Program-made: the position numbers and the translations under genes
Assembly (NCBI GenBank): GCA_041664945.1
Contig: JBAYJY010000012.1
Coordinates: 1 to 50,905 of the forward strand
Source: JBAYJY01 sp041664945
GTDB taxonomy: Bacteria > UBP15 > UBA6099
Direction of reading: 5' to 3'
DNA length: 50,905 nucleotides
Notes under the pieces: generated by a model
Seen by the model: only the letters and a program-made list of their open reading frames with translations
Told to the model about the DNA's origin: nothing
Database searches by the model: none
Shown: positions 17,915 to 26,354 of the stretch, piece after piece
Position numbering within the stretch: position 1 is the stretch's first letter
Layout of the letters: the number at the start of each line of letters is the position of its first letter

Positions 17915-19660
17915 ATGGCGTTTGCGGCATCTAAAGTAAATTTCCTCAAAAGAATAATAATTTGCGCGATTTTCATAACGGGCGGAATTGTTATTCAGGC
18001 CGGCGCTTCAGAATGCAGGGTTGACGCCGGCGATGTGATATATCCCTATCCTCAGGTTGCTTGCCTGACAGGCGAAATCACTTTGCCGCGCGAGATGGGC
18101 GTTTATTTGTCAAGCCCGAAAACTGACGGGATCGCTTCCGGTTTCATAGACGAATTGCTGAAAAATAACGGGGTCGAGCGGAGCCCCGCGGATCGGGACA
18201 GCAGCCCCGGCGGCACGATCGGCCTGCTTGTTCTCGAACCGGGAGGTCCTTCGCACGAATCGTTTTTCAGGCAGGAGGGCTATTCGATCCGCATCAGCGG
18301 CGCGCCGCTTGAGATCAGGATAGGAGCGCAGTCGCCCGCCGGCTTCTACTATGCGCTGCTTACGCTCGAACAGTTGATTCACCCCGGAAGCAAGGGCCCG
18401 GCGGTTTACAAGGGCGAAGTCTCCGATTTCCCGCGTTTCGTTTTCAGGGGCGTGCTCGAAGGCGGCTACAGCGTCTGGACCCACAAGGAACGCGTCGCAA
18501 ATCTCGCATGGATGGGTTCGCTAAAAATGAACTCTTTCATCTATGCCCCCAAAGAGGGCGAGTATTTCCGACGCCGCTGGCGCGCGCTCTACCCGAAAGA
18601 GCGCCTCGACGAGTTCAAGGAATATATCGACATATGCAACAGGCAGCATGTGGAATTTTCTTACTCGATTTCTCCGGCTCTCTCTATGGAGTATTCCGAT
18701 CCCGAGGAGATGGTCCGCCTCGTAGCCAAATTCCGCCAGATTCAAGAACTTGGCGTCAGAAAATTCGGCATCTTTTTCGACGATGTGCTTCCGTATCTTT
18801 CGACTCCGGCGGATAGAAAGAAATATTCACACATCGCCGAGGCGGAAGCGGATGTCACCAACAGGCTTCTGAAGGCGTTGCGCGAACGCGACCCGAAAGC
18901 GACTTTGTTTTTCGTGCCGAATCAATACTGGGGCTGGACGGATACGCGCTATTACAAAATCATCCGCGAGAAACTCGAACCGGAAATTGAGATCGGCTGG
19001 ACCGGCAAGGACATCGTGTCCGCAACTATTCCATCCGAGGATGCGATGAATTTCTTCAAAGTGGTCGGCCGCAAGCCCGCGCTCGGCGACAACTGGTCGC
19101 CGTTCGGGCCGGTGACGGGCCGCGCTCCCGATCTTTATAAATATACCAACACTTATCTCAACAACCCTTATGCGTTTGCCGAACCGGGCGAGGAGGAAAG
19201 ATCGAAATTTGTGGATTCTACCGTCGCCGATTACTCATGGAATCCGCAGCAGTACGATCCGCAAAGATCTTTCCTCATGGCGACACGGATACTGGCCGGC
19301 GGAAAAACCGAAGGCGATCTGCTTTTGCTCGTTCTTCGCCTGATCCGCGAGCGTTCCGCAAGCGTTTATTTCGATCATATATCGGACATGATCCAGCAGG
19401 CTCAGGCAGCGCAAAACGATCCCTCTAACACGATACTCACCCGTTTAAAGCTGGACCTGGCCGGCTACATCGACGGTATTGAAAAATTTGAAAAAGAGCC
19501 TTTCAACGCCGCGCTGAAAGGCGAGCTGAAACCCAATTTCGAAAGCGCGTCGAAAAAACTTTCTTCCGCGGTTTCCGCCATTGACGAGATGCTGTTCGGG
19601 AAGACGGAAAAACAACCAACTCTCGAAAGGCTAAAAGAAATATTCGGGCTTAAAAAATGA
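17915..19660 (+). CDS. Exported beta-N-acetylglucosaminidase-like glycoside hydrolase (GH84 type)
   Basis: 581 residues from ATG 17915, chosen for the GGAGGGGG site at 17903-17910; an upstream in-frame TTG lacks one. A signal peptide or anchor (KRIIICAIFITGGIVIQAGAS) is followed by a GH20b-like alpha/beta domain (about 40-165, AGFYYALLTLEQL) and a TIM-barrel. The adjacent acids D289-D290 in GIFFDDVLPY match the GH84 catalytic pair used in substrate-assisted hydrolysis, and IGWTGKDIVS and PFGPVTGRAPDL are also family-like. It probably removes terminal GlcNAc from glycans or glycoproteins outside the cytoplasm. It overlaps the next gene by 4 bases. A hyaluronidase-like activity is the alternative. 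Confidence 0.82.
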   Translation: MAFAASKVNFLKRIIICAIFITGGIVIQAGASECRVDAGDVIYPYPQVACLTGEITLPREMGVYLSSPKTDGIASGFIDELLKNNGVERSPADRDSSPGGTIGLLVLEPGGPSHESFFRQEGYSIRISGAPLEIRIGAQSPAGFYYALLTLEQLIHPGSKGPAVYKGEVSDFPRFVFRGVLEGGYSVWTHKERVANLAWMGSLKMNSFIYAPKEGEYFRRRWRALYPKERLDEFKEYIDICNRQHVEFSYSISPALSMEYSDPEEMVRLVAKFRQIQELGVRKFGIFFDDVLPYLSTPADRKKYSHIAEAEADVTNRLLKALRERDPKATLFFVPNQYWGWTDTRYYKIIREKLEPEIEIGWTGKDIVSATIPSEDAMNFFKVVGRKPALGDNWSPFGPVTGRAPDLYKYTNTYLNNPYAFAEPGEEERSKFVDSTVADYSWNPQQYDPQRSFLMATRILAGGKTEGDLLLLVLRLIRERSASVYFDHISDMIQQAQAAQNDPSNTILTRLKLDLAGYIDGIEKFEKEPFNAALKGELKPNFESASKKLSSAVSAIDEMLFGKTEKQPTLERLKEIFGLKK

Positions 19661-20646
19661 AAAAAACTACTTGCATAACTGCTTTTTTATCAATCGCTTT
19701 TGCCGGCGCCATGCTTTTGCCGCAGTTGGCGTCAACTCAGGTTATACCCGACACCATTTTCGACAATCCGCCGCGCGCGTTCGGCAATACGGTTCAGGAT
19801 GTGACGCCTGATATTTTGGCGGTAGAGATTTCGCCTGCGGCGCCTCGAGCGGGTGGGGATGTCCGCGTTTCAGCCAATATTTGGGTAAATCCTGAAATAA
19901 GCAAATTTAAAGTCAAAGAGGCTTATGTATATTACCGTGAAGCTAACCAAATAACGGATATGAAACGGGTTAGTATGACAAAGGACGACGGGCGGCCTGA
20001 CTGGTGGGTCGCCATGCTTCCCGGATTTGCCGATGGAGCGACTGTTGAGTATTTTGTCAGAGGCGTTGATGAGATTGATAATGAAGTCATACAACTGCCG
20101 ACGATAGCCGACCCGAAGCCGGAGCAAATGCTCGATATCGCTATAGACGGCAGAGATGATGACTTGCCGGGGACCATGGACATACTCAATATGTCGATGG
20201 CGTACAATGGGACAGAACTGATAGCGTGTCCGAAGATGCGGCTGCGCTTCCAGCAATATTCAACGCTTGGAGCGAACGCGATAGCGATGGGATTTATAGC
20301 GGATGATGTGAGAATGCATCCGTCGCGGAGCGTAACGGAGAACACCGCGGGATTCGTCGGCTATGTCCCCGCGCTTGACATTGAAGGGATACTCAAAGTG
20401 GAGGACCTTCAGAGAGGCGTCGGCAAAAGGGGCGGCGCCGCAACAGCGAGAGTATTCGGTCAGCACGTCTGCCTGCGCGCGAAGCTTTCTTCGCTGACGC
20501 CGACGCCGGAACGAGGAATGAAAATATTCGGAGCGACTCTGGGCATCAGCCCGCTGAATCAGGAAATATATCTCGGAGACGCCACTCCTTACTCGATGGT
20601 CTATTTCAAAGGCGGCGTCTTTACGGTCGGTCCCAAGCTTCCTTGA
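19657..20646 (+). CDS. Secreted protein of unknown function, partner of the GH84-type gene
   Basis: 329 residues with a signal peptide (MKKTTCITAFLSIAFAGAMLL, cut near STQ-VI). Residues about 50-150 read as a fibronectin/Ig-like domain (PAAPRAGGDVRVSANI, AMLPGFADGATVEYFVRGVD), of a kind often met in extracellular glycan-active proteins. The rest is beta-rich with no recognised motif. The start overlaps the glycosidase stop by 4 bases (ATGA), so co-translation is likely and a shared extracellular role is inferred. Confidence 0.7.
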   Translation: MKKTTCITAFLSIAFAGAMLLPQLASTQVIPDTIFDNPPRAFGNTVQDVTPDILAVEISPAAPRAGGDVRVSANIWVNPEISKFKVKEAYVYYREANQITDMKRVSMTKDDGRPDWWVAMLPGFADGATVEYFVRGVDEIDNEVIQLPTIADPKPEQMLDIAIDGRDDDLPGTMDILNMSMAYNGTELIACPKMRLRFQQYSTLGANAIAMGFIADDVRMHPSRSVTENTAGFVGYVPALDIEGILKVEDLQRGVGKRGGAATARVFGQHVCLRAKLSSLTPTPERGMKIFGATLGISPLNQEIYLGDATPYSMVYFKGGVFTVGPKLP

Positions 20647-20702
20647 CTTTTTTCACTCCAAGCTTACACTTAGTAGGGTTTAAATGTTCGATTGACAACG
20701 AA

Positions 20703-20715
20703 GTTCGGCCCGAAC
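20703..20715 (+). promoter_or_regulatory. Short palindrome upstream of the coiled-coil protein
   Basis: GTTCGG-C-CCGAAC is a perfect 6-bp inverted repeat with one central base, about 22 bases before the ATG at 20738 and just after a TTGACA-like hexamer. It could be an operator, or only a small hairpin in the leader. Confidence 0.3.
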
Positions 20716-20737
20716 CCGAAACAGGAGGCTCGTATTA

Positions 20738-21058
20738 ATGAAATCAGCTCTCGAAATCGCTCTCGAAAACACGAAAGATATTGTAGCGCAGGATGACCCG
20801 AACGCGCTCTCGAAAGAAGCCAAGAAAACAATTCGCGACATAAACAAGGAATACAACGCGCGCGTCGCCGAAATAGAAGTCCGCATGTCCTCGAAAGTAA
20901 GGGAAATGCAAGGCCAGTACTCACAGCAGGAACTTCAGGAGGTTTTGCCGTCTTTGCTCGACCAGTTCAGAGTTGAGAAAGACCGCATAAACGCCGAACG
21001 CAAGGAAAAGGTTGACGCGGAAATTGAGAAAGACGCTTCGGGGAAAGAAAAAGTCTAA
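20738..21058 (+). CDS. Small charged helical protein of unknown function
   Basis: 106 residues, highly charged and predicted by eye to be almost all helix (KKTIRDINKEYNARVAEIEV and similar stretches), with no signal peptide and no cysteine. An AGGAGG site lies about 10 bases before the ATG, which supports translation. It stands alone between a secreted-protein operon and a convergent STAS gene. No family recognised. Confidence 0.65.
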   Translation: MKSALEIALENTKDIVAQDDPNALSKEAKKTIRDINKEYNARVAEIEVRMSSKVREMQGQYSQQELQEVLPSLLDQFRVEKDRINAERKEKVDAEIEKDASGKEKV

Positions 21059-21157
21059 ACGTTCCGGCGTCATCTTAAGCCCAAAGCCATTTTTTTCATC
21101 TGAAATTCAAGCAGGAAAGTTAAAATATTTTTCTAAAAGCCTCACGCTGTATAGCTT

Positions 21158-21466
21158 CTATTTCTTTTTAATATTAATAATTGTTGAGAGGGTAGTGATA
21201 TCCAAAAGTTTTTTAACGTTGTTCGAGACGGCAGTCAGAACCAAGTCGCCGCCGCGTGATCGGGCGACCATCAGAGCGGCCGCGAGCGCGCCGAGTCCAT
21301 TGCTGCACATGTATTCGCAGTCGGACAGGTCTATCTCCAGCTCGGGTTTTTTCTTTGCTATGCTGTTCATCAGCGCGTCCGTGAATGCCTGCGCCTCTTC
21401 CACGCTCATTTCACCAGCGACCGTGAACTTTGTTTTGTTCCCCGATATTTCTTTTTTTAGTTCCAT
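21158..21466 (-). CDS. STAS-domain protein (anti-sigma factor antagonist type)
   Basis: 102 residues, a single STAS domain. The segment IDLSDCEYMCSNGLGAL matches the phosphorylation loop of SpoIIAA/RsbV proteins, with S55 as the likely phosphorylated serine. Such proteins release a sigma factor or another partner by binding an anti-sigma kinase in the unphosphorylated state. GGAGAG precedes the ATG by about 5 bases. No anti-sigma kinase or phosphatase is encoded nearby, so its partner lies elsewhere. Confidence 0.88.
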   Translation of the reverse strand: MELKKEISGNKTKFTVAGEMSVEEAQAFTDALMNSIAKKKPELEIDLSDCEYMCSNGLGALAAALMVARSRGGDLVLTAVSNNVKKLLDITTLSTIINIKKK

Positions 21467-21557
21467 TATTCTCTCCGACAGTTTTTTGCGGTATATCTCC
21501 GCGCTGACTCAGCGCGCGTTTATTTTATCATTCGCCGGTTGGATTGTCGAATGCCGG

Positions 21558-21586
21558 TTTCCGTCGCGATGGCGTTGTGCTATAAT
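21558..21586 (+). promoter_or_regulatory. Candidate extended -10 promoter of the MurC-like gene
   Basis: A perfect TATAAT (21581-21586) preceded by TGC (extended -10) lies 43 bases before the ATG at 21630; the -35 (TTTCCG) is weak. Its place supports starting the gene at 21630, not further upstream. Confidence 0.55.
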
Positions 21587-21629
21587 CCAGCCGCGCAGCA
21601 GGCGAAAAACAGGCATTCGGAGAGATTCA

Positions 21630-22997
21630 ATGGCGAACTATTTTTTCATAGGAATCGGCGGAAGCGGAATGAGCGCGATCGCGCAGATACTTGCCGGCCG
21701 CGGGCATGGCGTTTCAGGGTCGGACCGAAGCAACGACAGCGGAGTCAACGGGCCGTTTTTCGGGAAATTGCGCGAACTGGGAATCCGTTTATTCCCGCAG
21801 GACGGCAGCGGCGTCACGGCGGATTGCGACTGTGTCGTCGTATCCACGGCGATCGAGGACACCGTTCCGGACATGGCAAGCGCGCGGCGGCTCGGCGTCC
21901 CGGTGAAACACCGGGCGCAGGCGCTCGCCGAACTTTTCAACAGCGAACGCGGCGTCGCCGCCGGCGGCACGAGCGGAAAATCGACAGTTTGCGGCATGGC
22001 GGGCGTCCTGCTGGCGGAAGCTGGACTGGATCCCTCGATCATAAACGGCGGCAGAATGAAAAACTTCGGCGACGGGTTGCTGCCCGGCAACGCGCGCGCG
22101 GGCCGCTCGGATCTCATGGTCATCGAGAGCGACGAAAGCGACGGCTCGATCGTCAACTACCAGCCCGCCGTCTCCATTATCACAAACGTCACCAAAGACC
22201 ACAAAACAATTCCCGAACTGATCGGACTTTTTGAAACTTTCATATCGAACACGCGTGAGCTTGCGGTGATAAACGCCGACTGCCCGATCGCGTCGAAACT
22301 GAAGACTGACGGCCGCAAGACCGTCTATTATGCGCTCGACGCCGAGGCGGATATCCGACCGGCTGATGTCGAGCTGTTTCCATTTTCGTCAACTTTCGCG
22401 CTCGGCGGCGAGAAGTATGTTTTAAACGTTCCGGGAAGGCATAACGTCTCGAACGCGCTCGCCGCGATTGCGGTTGGGAGACATCTCGGAATTCCGGAGC
22501 CTGAGCTGCGGCGCGGGATCGGCGCGTTTGCCGGAATCGCGCGCCGGTTCGACCTCATCGGCGAGGCGGGCGGCGTCCGCGTCATTGATGATTTCGGGCA
22601 CAATCCGGATAAAATCCGGGCGACGATAGAGGCGCTCGGCAACCTGCCGGGGCGCCGGCTGCTCGTCTTTCAGCCGCACGGATTCGGGCCGACGAAGTTC
22701 ATGCGCGACGAGCTGATCGAGGTTTTCGCGGCAAAGCTGCGCCCGGAGGACAGGCTGTACATGCCGGAGATATTTTACGCAGGCGGTTCCGCGGAGCGTT
22801 CGGTTTCGTCGGCCGAAATAATCGACGCTGTCGTTTCCCGCGGGCGCCAGGCGTTCTTCTTCGAGACGAGGAGCGGGATCGGCGACGCGCTGGTTGCCGA
22901 TGCGCAAGCCGGAGACGCGATAGTCGTCATGGGCGCGCGCGACGACACCCTGACCGAGTTTTGCAGATCGGTTCTTTCCGGCCTGAAATCAAAATAG
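21630..22997 (+). CDS. Divergent MurC-like Mur ligase
   Basis: 455 residues. Start 21630 is set by GGAGAG 6 bases upstream, the promoter just before it and the Rossmann start (YFFIGIGGSGMSAIAQIL). The frame stays open upstream but runs antisense to the STAS gene. The three Mur domains are seen: the N-terminal UDP-binding fold, an ATPase with GGTSGKST (near 112) and IESDESDGSI, and a C-terminal domain with IARRFDLIG, IDDFGHNPDKI and FQPHGFGPT. It most resembles UDP-N-acetylmuramate:L-alanine ligase, but the usual DDYGHHP, NIxxDH and FQPHR positions are changed (GHN, NVTKDHK, FQPHG). It could be the cell's MurC, an Mpl-like recycling enzyme, or a ligase with another substrate. It is not in a division/cell-wall cluster. 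Confidence 0.8.
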   Translation: MANYFFIGIGGSGMSAIAQILAGRGHGVSGSDRSNDSGVNGPFFGKLRELGIRLFPQDGSGVTADCDCVVVSTAIEDTVPDMASARRLGVPVKHRAQALAELFNSERGVAAGGTSGKSTVCGMAGVLLAEAGLDPSIINGGRMKNFGDGLLPGNARAGRSDLMVIESDESDGSIVNYQPAVSIITNVTKDHKTIPELIGLFETFISNTRELAVINADCPIASKLKTDGRKTVYYALDAEADIRPADVELFPFSSTFALGGEKYVLNVPGRHNVSNALAAIAVGRHLGIPEPELRRGIGAFAGIARRFDLIGEAGGVRVIDDFGHNPDKIRATIEALGNLPGRRLLVFQPHGFGPTKFMRDELIEVFAAKLRPEDRLYMPEIFYAGGSAERSVSSAEIIDAVVSRGRQAFFFETRSGIGDALVADAQAGDAIVVMGARDDTLTEFCRSVLSGLKSK

Positions 22998-23058
22998 ACG
23001 GCAATGCCTCAATTTAACACGGACGAATATTCTGTTCTTTGATTGATTCCGATTTATT

Positions 23059-23496
23059 TCAGAGGGAGTAAATGGTTTTTTCGTCCACGACGGAGATGTA
23101 GTTTTCCTTAAGCACGGCGATCGTTTTTTCCGTGTCGCTGACGCGGAAAATAAGGATGGCGTTGTCTCTGAAGCGGCGCAGGTAAGGATAGAGGTAGTGG
23201 ACGTTGATGCCTGCGACGGAGAGCGGTTTTAGGACTGCGTTGAGGCCACCGGGATGGTCGGGGGTTTCGATGGCGATTACTTCGCTTGTGCGGGTATGGT
23301 ATCCGTTGGAGATAAAAACCTGTTCGGTTTTTTCGGGGTTGTCTGTAATGAGGCGGATGATGCTGTTGTCAGTGGATTCCGCGAGCGAGATGGCGCCGAC
23401 GTTAATGCCTTCCTTGCCGAGAATATCGCTGACTTTCGAGAGGGCGCCGGGCGAATTTTCGAGAATGATGGTGATTTGTCGGATGGCTTTTGTCAT
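23059..23496 (-). CDS. Tandem ACT-domain protein
   Basis: 145 residues made of two ACT domains (about 5-70 and 72-140): RQITIILENSPGALSKVSDI opens the first and IETPDHPGGLNAVLKPLSVA the second. ACT domains bind amino acids as allosteric signals. It is the last gene of the 2-oxoacid oxidoreductase operon and overlaps the gamma-subunit gene by 4 bases, so it probably senses the amino acid made from, or giving rise to, the oxidoreductase substrate. Small stand-alone ACT pairs next to such oxidoreductases or acyl-CoA ligases occur in other anaerobes. Confidence 0.9.
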   Translation of the reverse strand: MTKAIRQITIILENSPGALSKVSDILGKEGINVGAISLAESTDNSIIRLITDNPEKTEQVFISNGYHTRTSEVIAIETPDHPGGLNAVLKPLSVAGINVHYLYPYLRRFRDNAILIFRVSDTEKTIAVLKENYISVVDEKTIYSL

Positions 23497-24098
23497 GACT
23501 GTTCCTCGTTCGCGCTGGATTTTCGCGCGGCGGTTTTCTTTTTATCGGAAGATTTCAAAAGTTGCTTCACATAATCGTAGCCGGCGGTGACGGCCTTTTC
23601 GTTCAGCTCGGCGAGTTCCTTCTTTTTCGAGCCGGCGATGGAGCGGACGGCGTCGAGCAGAACGCGGAAGGAGACGAGGTCGGACGCGGCGGCGAAAGCG
23701 CCGAGCATGACCATGTTGGCGATGCGCAACGAGCCGAGTTTTTCGGCGATGTCGCCGCAGGGGATTCTGACTTCGCTGACGTCTGTGCGTGAGAGTTCCT
23801 GTTCGACGAGGGTCGAGTTGATGACGAAAGCGCCGCCGGGCCGGACAATATTCTGAAACCGGGCGAGCGACGGGCCGTTCATGACGACGACCATGTCGGG
23901 GGACGAAGCGATGGGAGACGCGATTTCATCCGTGGAGATCGAGACGGTGCAGTTGGCGGTGCCGCCGCGGACCTCGGCGCCGTAGCTGGGCAGAAACGTA
24001 ACGTGTTTGCCCTCGTTCATGGCGGCGTTCGCGTAGCAGACGCCCATGAGCAGAACGCCTTGTCCGCCGAAGCCGGCGAAGATAGTTTTATTCAGCAT
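23493..24098 (-). CDS. 2-oxoacid:ferredoxin oxidoreductase, gamma subunit
   Basis: 201 residues. The gamma subunit completes the enzyme that oxidatively decarboxylates 2-oxoacids to acyl-CoA while reducing ferredoxin. FAGFGGQGVLLMG at the start and the PSYGAEVRGGTANCTVSIS segment are typical. The C-terminal 20 residues are a lysine/serine-rich tail. It overlaps the beta-subunit gene by 11 bases and the ACT gene by 4. Confidence 0.93.
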   Translation of the reverse strand: MLNKTIFAGFGGQGVLLMGVCYANAAMNEGKHVTFLPSYGAEVRGGTANCTVSISTDEIASPIASSPDMVVVMNGPSLARFQNIVRPGGAFVINSTLVEQELSRTDVSEVRIPCGDIAEKLGSLRIANMVMLGAFAAASDLVSFRVLLDAVRSIAGSKKKELAELNEKAVTAGYDYVKQLLKSSDKKKTAARKSSANEEQS

Positions 24099-24852
24099 CT
24101 TTCGCGGCTCCTTCCCGGATGTCTTTTATGATTCCGATCGGATATTGCTTGGACATAACTTCGTCGATCCATTTCCACGAAGCCGCGGAGCTTAATTTCC
24201 AGTTGGTCGGGCAGGGCGAAAGTATTTCCACGAGCGAAAATCCTTTGCCGTCGATTTGAGTCTGGAACGCTTCGCGAATCGCTTTTTTAGTGCGGCGGAT
24301 AGAGCGCACTGAATTGACGGCGGTGCGTTCGAGATAAACCGCGCCGTCGAGCGAGGAGAGGAGTTCGCAGACTCTGATCGGGTTGCCTTCGCGGCCGGCG
24401 TCGCGGCCGGCGGGCGAGGTTGTGGTCTTCATGCCGAGCAGGGTTGTGGGGGCCATCTGGCCGCCGGTCATGCCGTACACGGCGTTGTTGACGAAAATGA
24501 CGGTTATGTTTTCGCCGCGGTTGGCGGCGTGAATGACTTCAGCGGTTCCGATGGCGGCGAGGTCGCCGTCGCCCTGATAGGTGAAAACGATAGATTCCGG
24601 AAGCGCGCGCTTGATGCCGGTCGCTACTGCGCAACCGCGACCGTGCGGGGCTTCCGTCATATCGACGTCGAAATAAAAATATGCGAGCACCGCGCAGCCC
24701 GCGGGCGGCACGCCGATCGTTTTGCCCGCTATGCCGAGTTCCTGGATGACTTCCGCCGTGAGCCTGTGTATGACGCTGTGGCCGCAGCCCGGGCAGTAGT
24801 GGGTAACCGCATTTTTCATTGTGGCCGGCCTTGCGGCCCGTCGCTTTTCCAT
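24088..24852 (-). CDS. 2-oxoacid:ferredoxin oxidoreductase, beta subunit (thiamine diphosphate binding)
   Basis: 254 residues. CPGCGHSVIHRL (near residue 19), YQGDGDLAAIG and IFVNNAVYGMTGGQMAPTT form the thiamine diphosphate/Mg site and the cluster-ligand region. It works with the alpha, gamma and ferredoxin subunits encoded beside it. Its start overlaps the alpha-subunit stop by a single base and its end overlaps the gamma gene by 11, so fixed-stoichiometry coupling is likely. Confidence 0.94.
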   Translation of the reverse strand: MEKRRAARPATMKNAVTHYCPGCGHSVIHRLTAEVIQELGIAGKTIGVPPAGCAVLAYFYFDVDMTEAPHGRGCAVATGIKRALPESIVFTYQGDGDLAAIGTAEVIHAANRGENITVIFVNNAVYGMTGGQMAPTTLLGMKTTTSPAGRDAGREGNPIRVCELLSSLDGAVYLERTAVNSVRSIRRTKKAIREAFQTQIDGKGFSLVEILSPCPTNWKLSSAASWKWIDEVMSKQYPIGIIKDIREGAAKDAE

Positions 24853-25940
24853 TACTTTGTCTCTCTCGCCAGCTTATTATAGGCGCGCGATATCACGCGG
24901 AACAGTTCGACCGGAGTGGGAACGACGCCGCCCGGGCGCCCGTATAGGGAAACCTCGGTTTTGCCTTCCGCCGATAGTTTCACGTCTTCTATCATCTGTC
25001 CCATGCTCATTTCGAAGCAAAGCAGATGTTTTATGTAATTCGTGGATTCGAGAATCGCTTTCGCCGGGAACGGCCAGAGCGAGATCGGCCGGATCAGGCC
25101 GACGCGCATGTTTTTCTCAATGCACCGTTTGACAGCCGCCTTCGCTATCCGCGCCGCCGTCCCATACGCGACGACAGCCATCTCCGCGCCCTGCATGTTG
25201 AACTCCTCGAACTGAACTTCGCGCCGTTCGATTCTCTGATATTTCCTGTACAGGCGCCAGTTGTGCTCTTCTTCGAGGTTCGGGTCGAGAATGAGCGAGC
25301 GGATGAATCTGCTGGGCCGGCCTTCGGCGCCGCGAAGCGCCCACGGTTTTTCCGGCAGGTCGCCCGGCTCGATCGCTTTGTCGTTGAAAACAACCGGCTC
25401 CATCATCTGGCCGAGCATCCCGTCGGCGAGAATCATGACCGGGGTTCTATATTCGTCCGCGAGGTCGAACGCCTTGCGGGTGAGATTGTAAAGTTCCTGA
25501 ACGGTTGCGGGAGCGAGAACGATTGTGCGGTAGTCGCCGTGTCCGCCGCCGCGTGTCGCCTGAAAATAGTCGCTTTGCGCCGGGGCGATGTTTCCGAGTC
25601 CGGGGCCGCCGCGCATCACGTTTACAATAACGCTCGGAAGTTCCATGGCGGCGATGAACGAAATGCCTTCCTGCTTGAGGCTCATGCCTGGCGAAGAGGA
25701 AGATGTCATCGCGCGCGCGCCTGTGGCGGCCGCCCCGAGCACCATGTTGATCGCGGCGAGCTCGCTCTCGGACTGTATGAACACGCGGCCGGTTTGCAGC
25801 ATCCGGCGCGCCATGTACTCGGTGATCTCATTCTGCGGCGTGATCGGGTAGCCGAAATAACACGAACAGCCGGAGCGGATGGCGGCTTCGCCGATCGCTT
25901 CCGCGCCGCGCATGAGTTTTTTTTCTTCAATCTTCGACAT
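24852..25940 (-). CDS. vorB: 2-oxoacid:ferredoxin oxidoreductase, alpha subunit (VorB type)
   Basis: 362 residues. The sequence resembles VorB, the alpha subunit of 2-oxoisovalerate:ferredoxin oxidoreductase, in GNEAIGEAAIRSG-like start (here GAEAIGEAAIRSGC), FGYPITPQNEITEYMA, ESELAAINMVLGAAATGARA, RGGPGLGNIAPAQSDYFQ and TRGGGHGDYR. It would bind CoA and substrate with the beta subunit. Branched-chain 2-oxoacids are the best guess; 2-oxoglutarate (KorA) is possible because the families are close. It overlaps the ferredoxin gene by 14 bases. Confidence 0.88.
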   Translation of the reverse strand: MSKIEEKKLMRGAEAIGEAAIRSGCSCYFGYPITPQNEITEYMARRMLQTGRVFIQSESELAAINMVLGAAATGARAMTSSSSPGMSLKQEGISFIAAMELPSVIVNVMRGGPGLGNIAPAQSDYFQATRGGGHGDYRTIVLAPATVQELYNLTRKAFDLADEYRTPVMILADGMLGQMMEPVVFNDKAIEPGDLPEKPWALRGAEGRPSRFIRSLILDPNLEEEHNWRLYRKYQRIERREVQFEEFNMQGAEMAVVAYGTAARIAKAAVKRCIEKNMRVGLIRPISLWPFPAKAILESTNYIKHLLCFEMSMGQMIEDVKLSAEGKTEVSLYGRPGGVVPTPVELFRVISRAYNKLARETK

Positions 25941-26145
25941 CGTAAACCTCGATCGCCATTTCAGGGCACACTATCATGCAGGACTCGCACCCGGAGCATT
26001 CGCTGTCGGGAATCGGCTCGGCCGGATAGTATCCTTTTTCGTTCAGCTTCTTTGAAGCGACGATTGATTTCTTGGGGCAGACGTGAATGCAGAGGTAGCA
26101 GCCTTTGCATGCTTCCCCGTCTATTATGATGCAAGCCCTTTTCAT
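25927..26145 (-). CDS. 2-oxoacid:ferredoxin oxidoreductase, delta (2x[4Fe-4S] ferredoxin) subunit
   Basis: 72 residues with two complete CxxCxxCxxxCP motifs (C13, C16, C19, C23 and C50, C53, C56, C60). It carries electrons from the thiamine site to external ferredoxin. It is the first gene of the five-gene minus-strand operon; GGGAGG lies 5-6 bases before the ATG. The order delta-alpha-beta-gamma is the common four-subunit layout. Confidence 0.94.
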   Translation of the reverse strand: MKRACIIIDGEACKGCYLCIHVCPKKSIVASKKLNEKGYYPAEPIPDSECSGCESCMIVCPEMAIEVYDVED

Positions 26146-26280
26146 TTTTCCTCCCGCGCCGTTCCGGCCCGGTTTTGCGCACAGTGAGCAATTGTAATTC
26201 CGGCAACCCGTTTTTTCAACGTTTCCGTCATGATTTTACACGGATTCGGTTCCTATTGCCGGATACGGATTATATCTGCT

Positions 26281-26310
26281 TTGACCGCCATAGGAGGATG
26301 GGTGTATATT
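26281..26310 (+). promoter_or_regulatory. Candidate promoter of the flavodoxin-fold gene
   Basis: TTGACC (26281-26286), an 18-base spacer and TATATT (26305-26310) lie about 45 bases before the gene start. A small hairpin GGCGCT-GG-AGCGCC (26325-26338) sits in the leader just before the ribosome-binding site. Confidence 0.5.
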
Positions 26311-26354
26311 ATTCTTAAATTAATGGCGCTGGAGCGCCTCCGGGGAGGATGAAA

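Noticed and set aside
21012..21629. In-frame upstream extension of the MurC-like gene (about 206 extra codons)
   Set aside because: It runs antisense to a convincing STAS gene, lacks family similarity, and a promoter, a Shine-Dalgarno and the Rossmann start all point to 21630.
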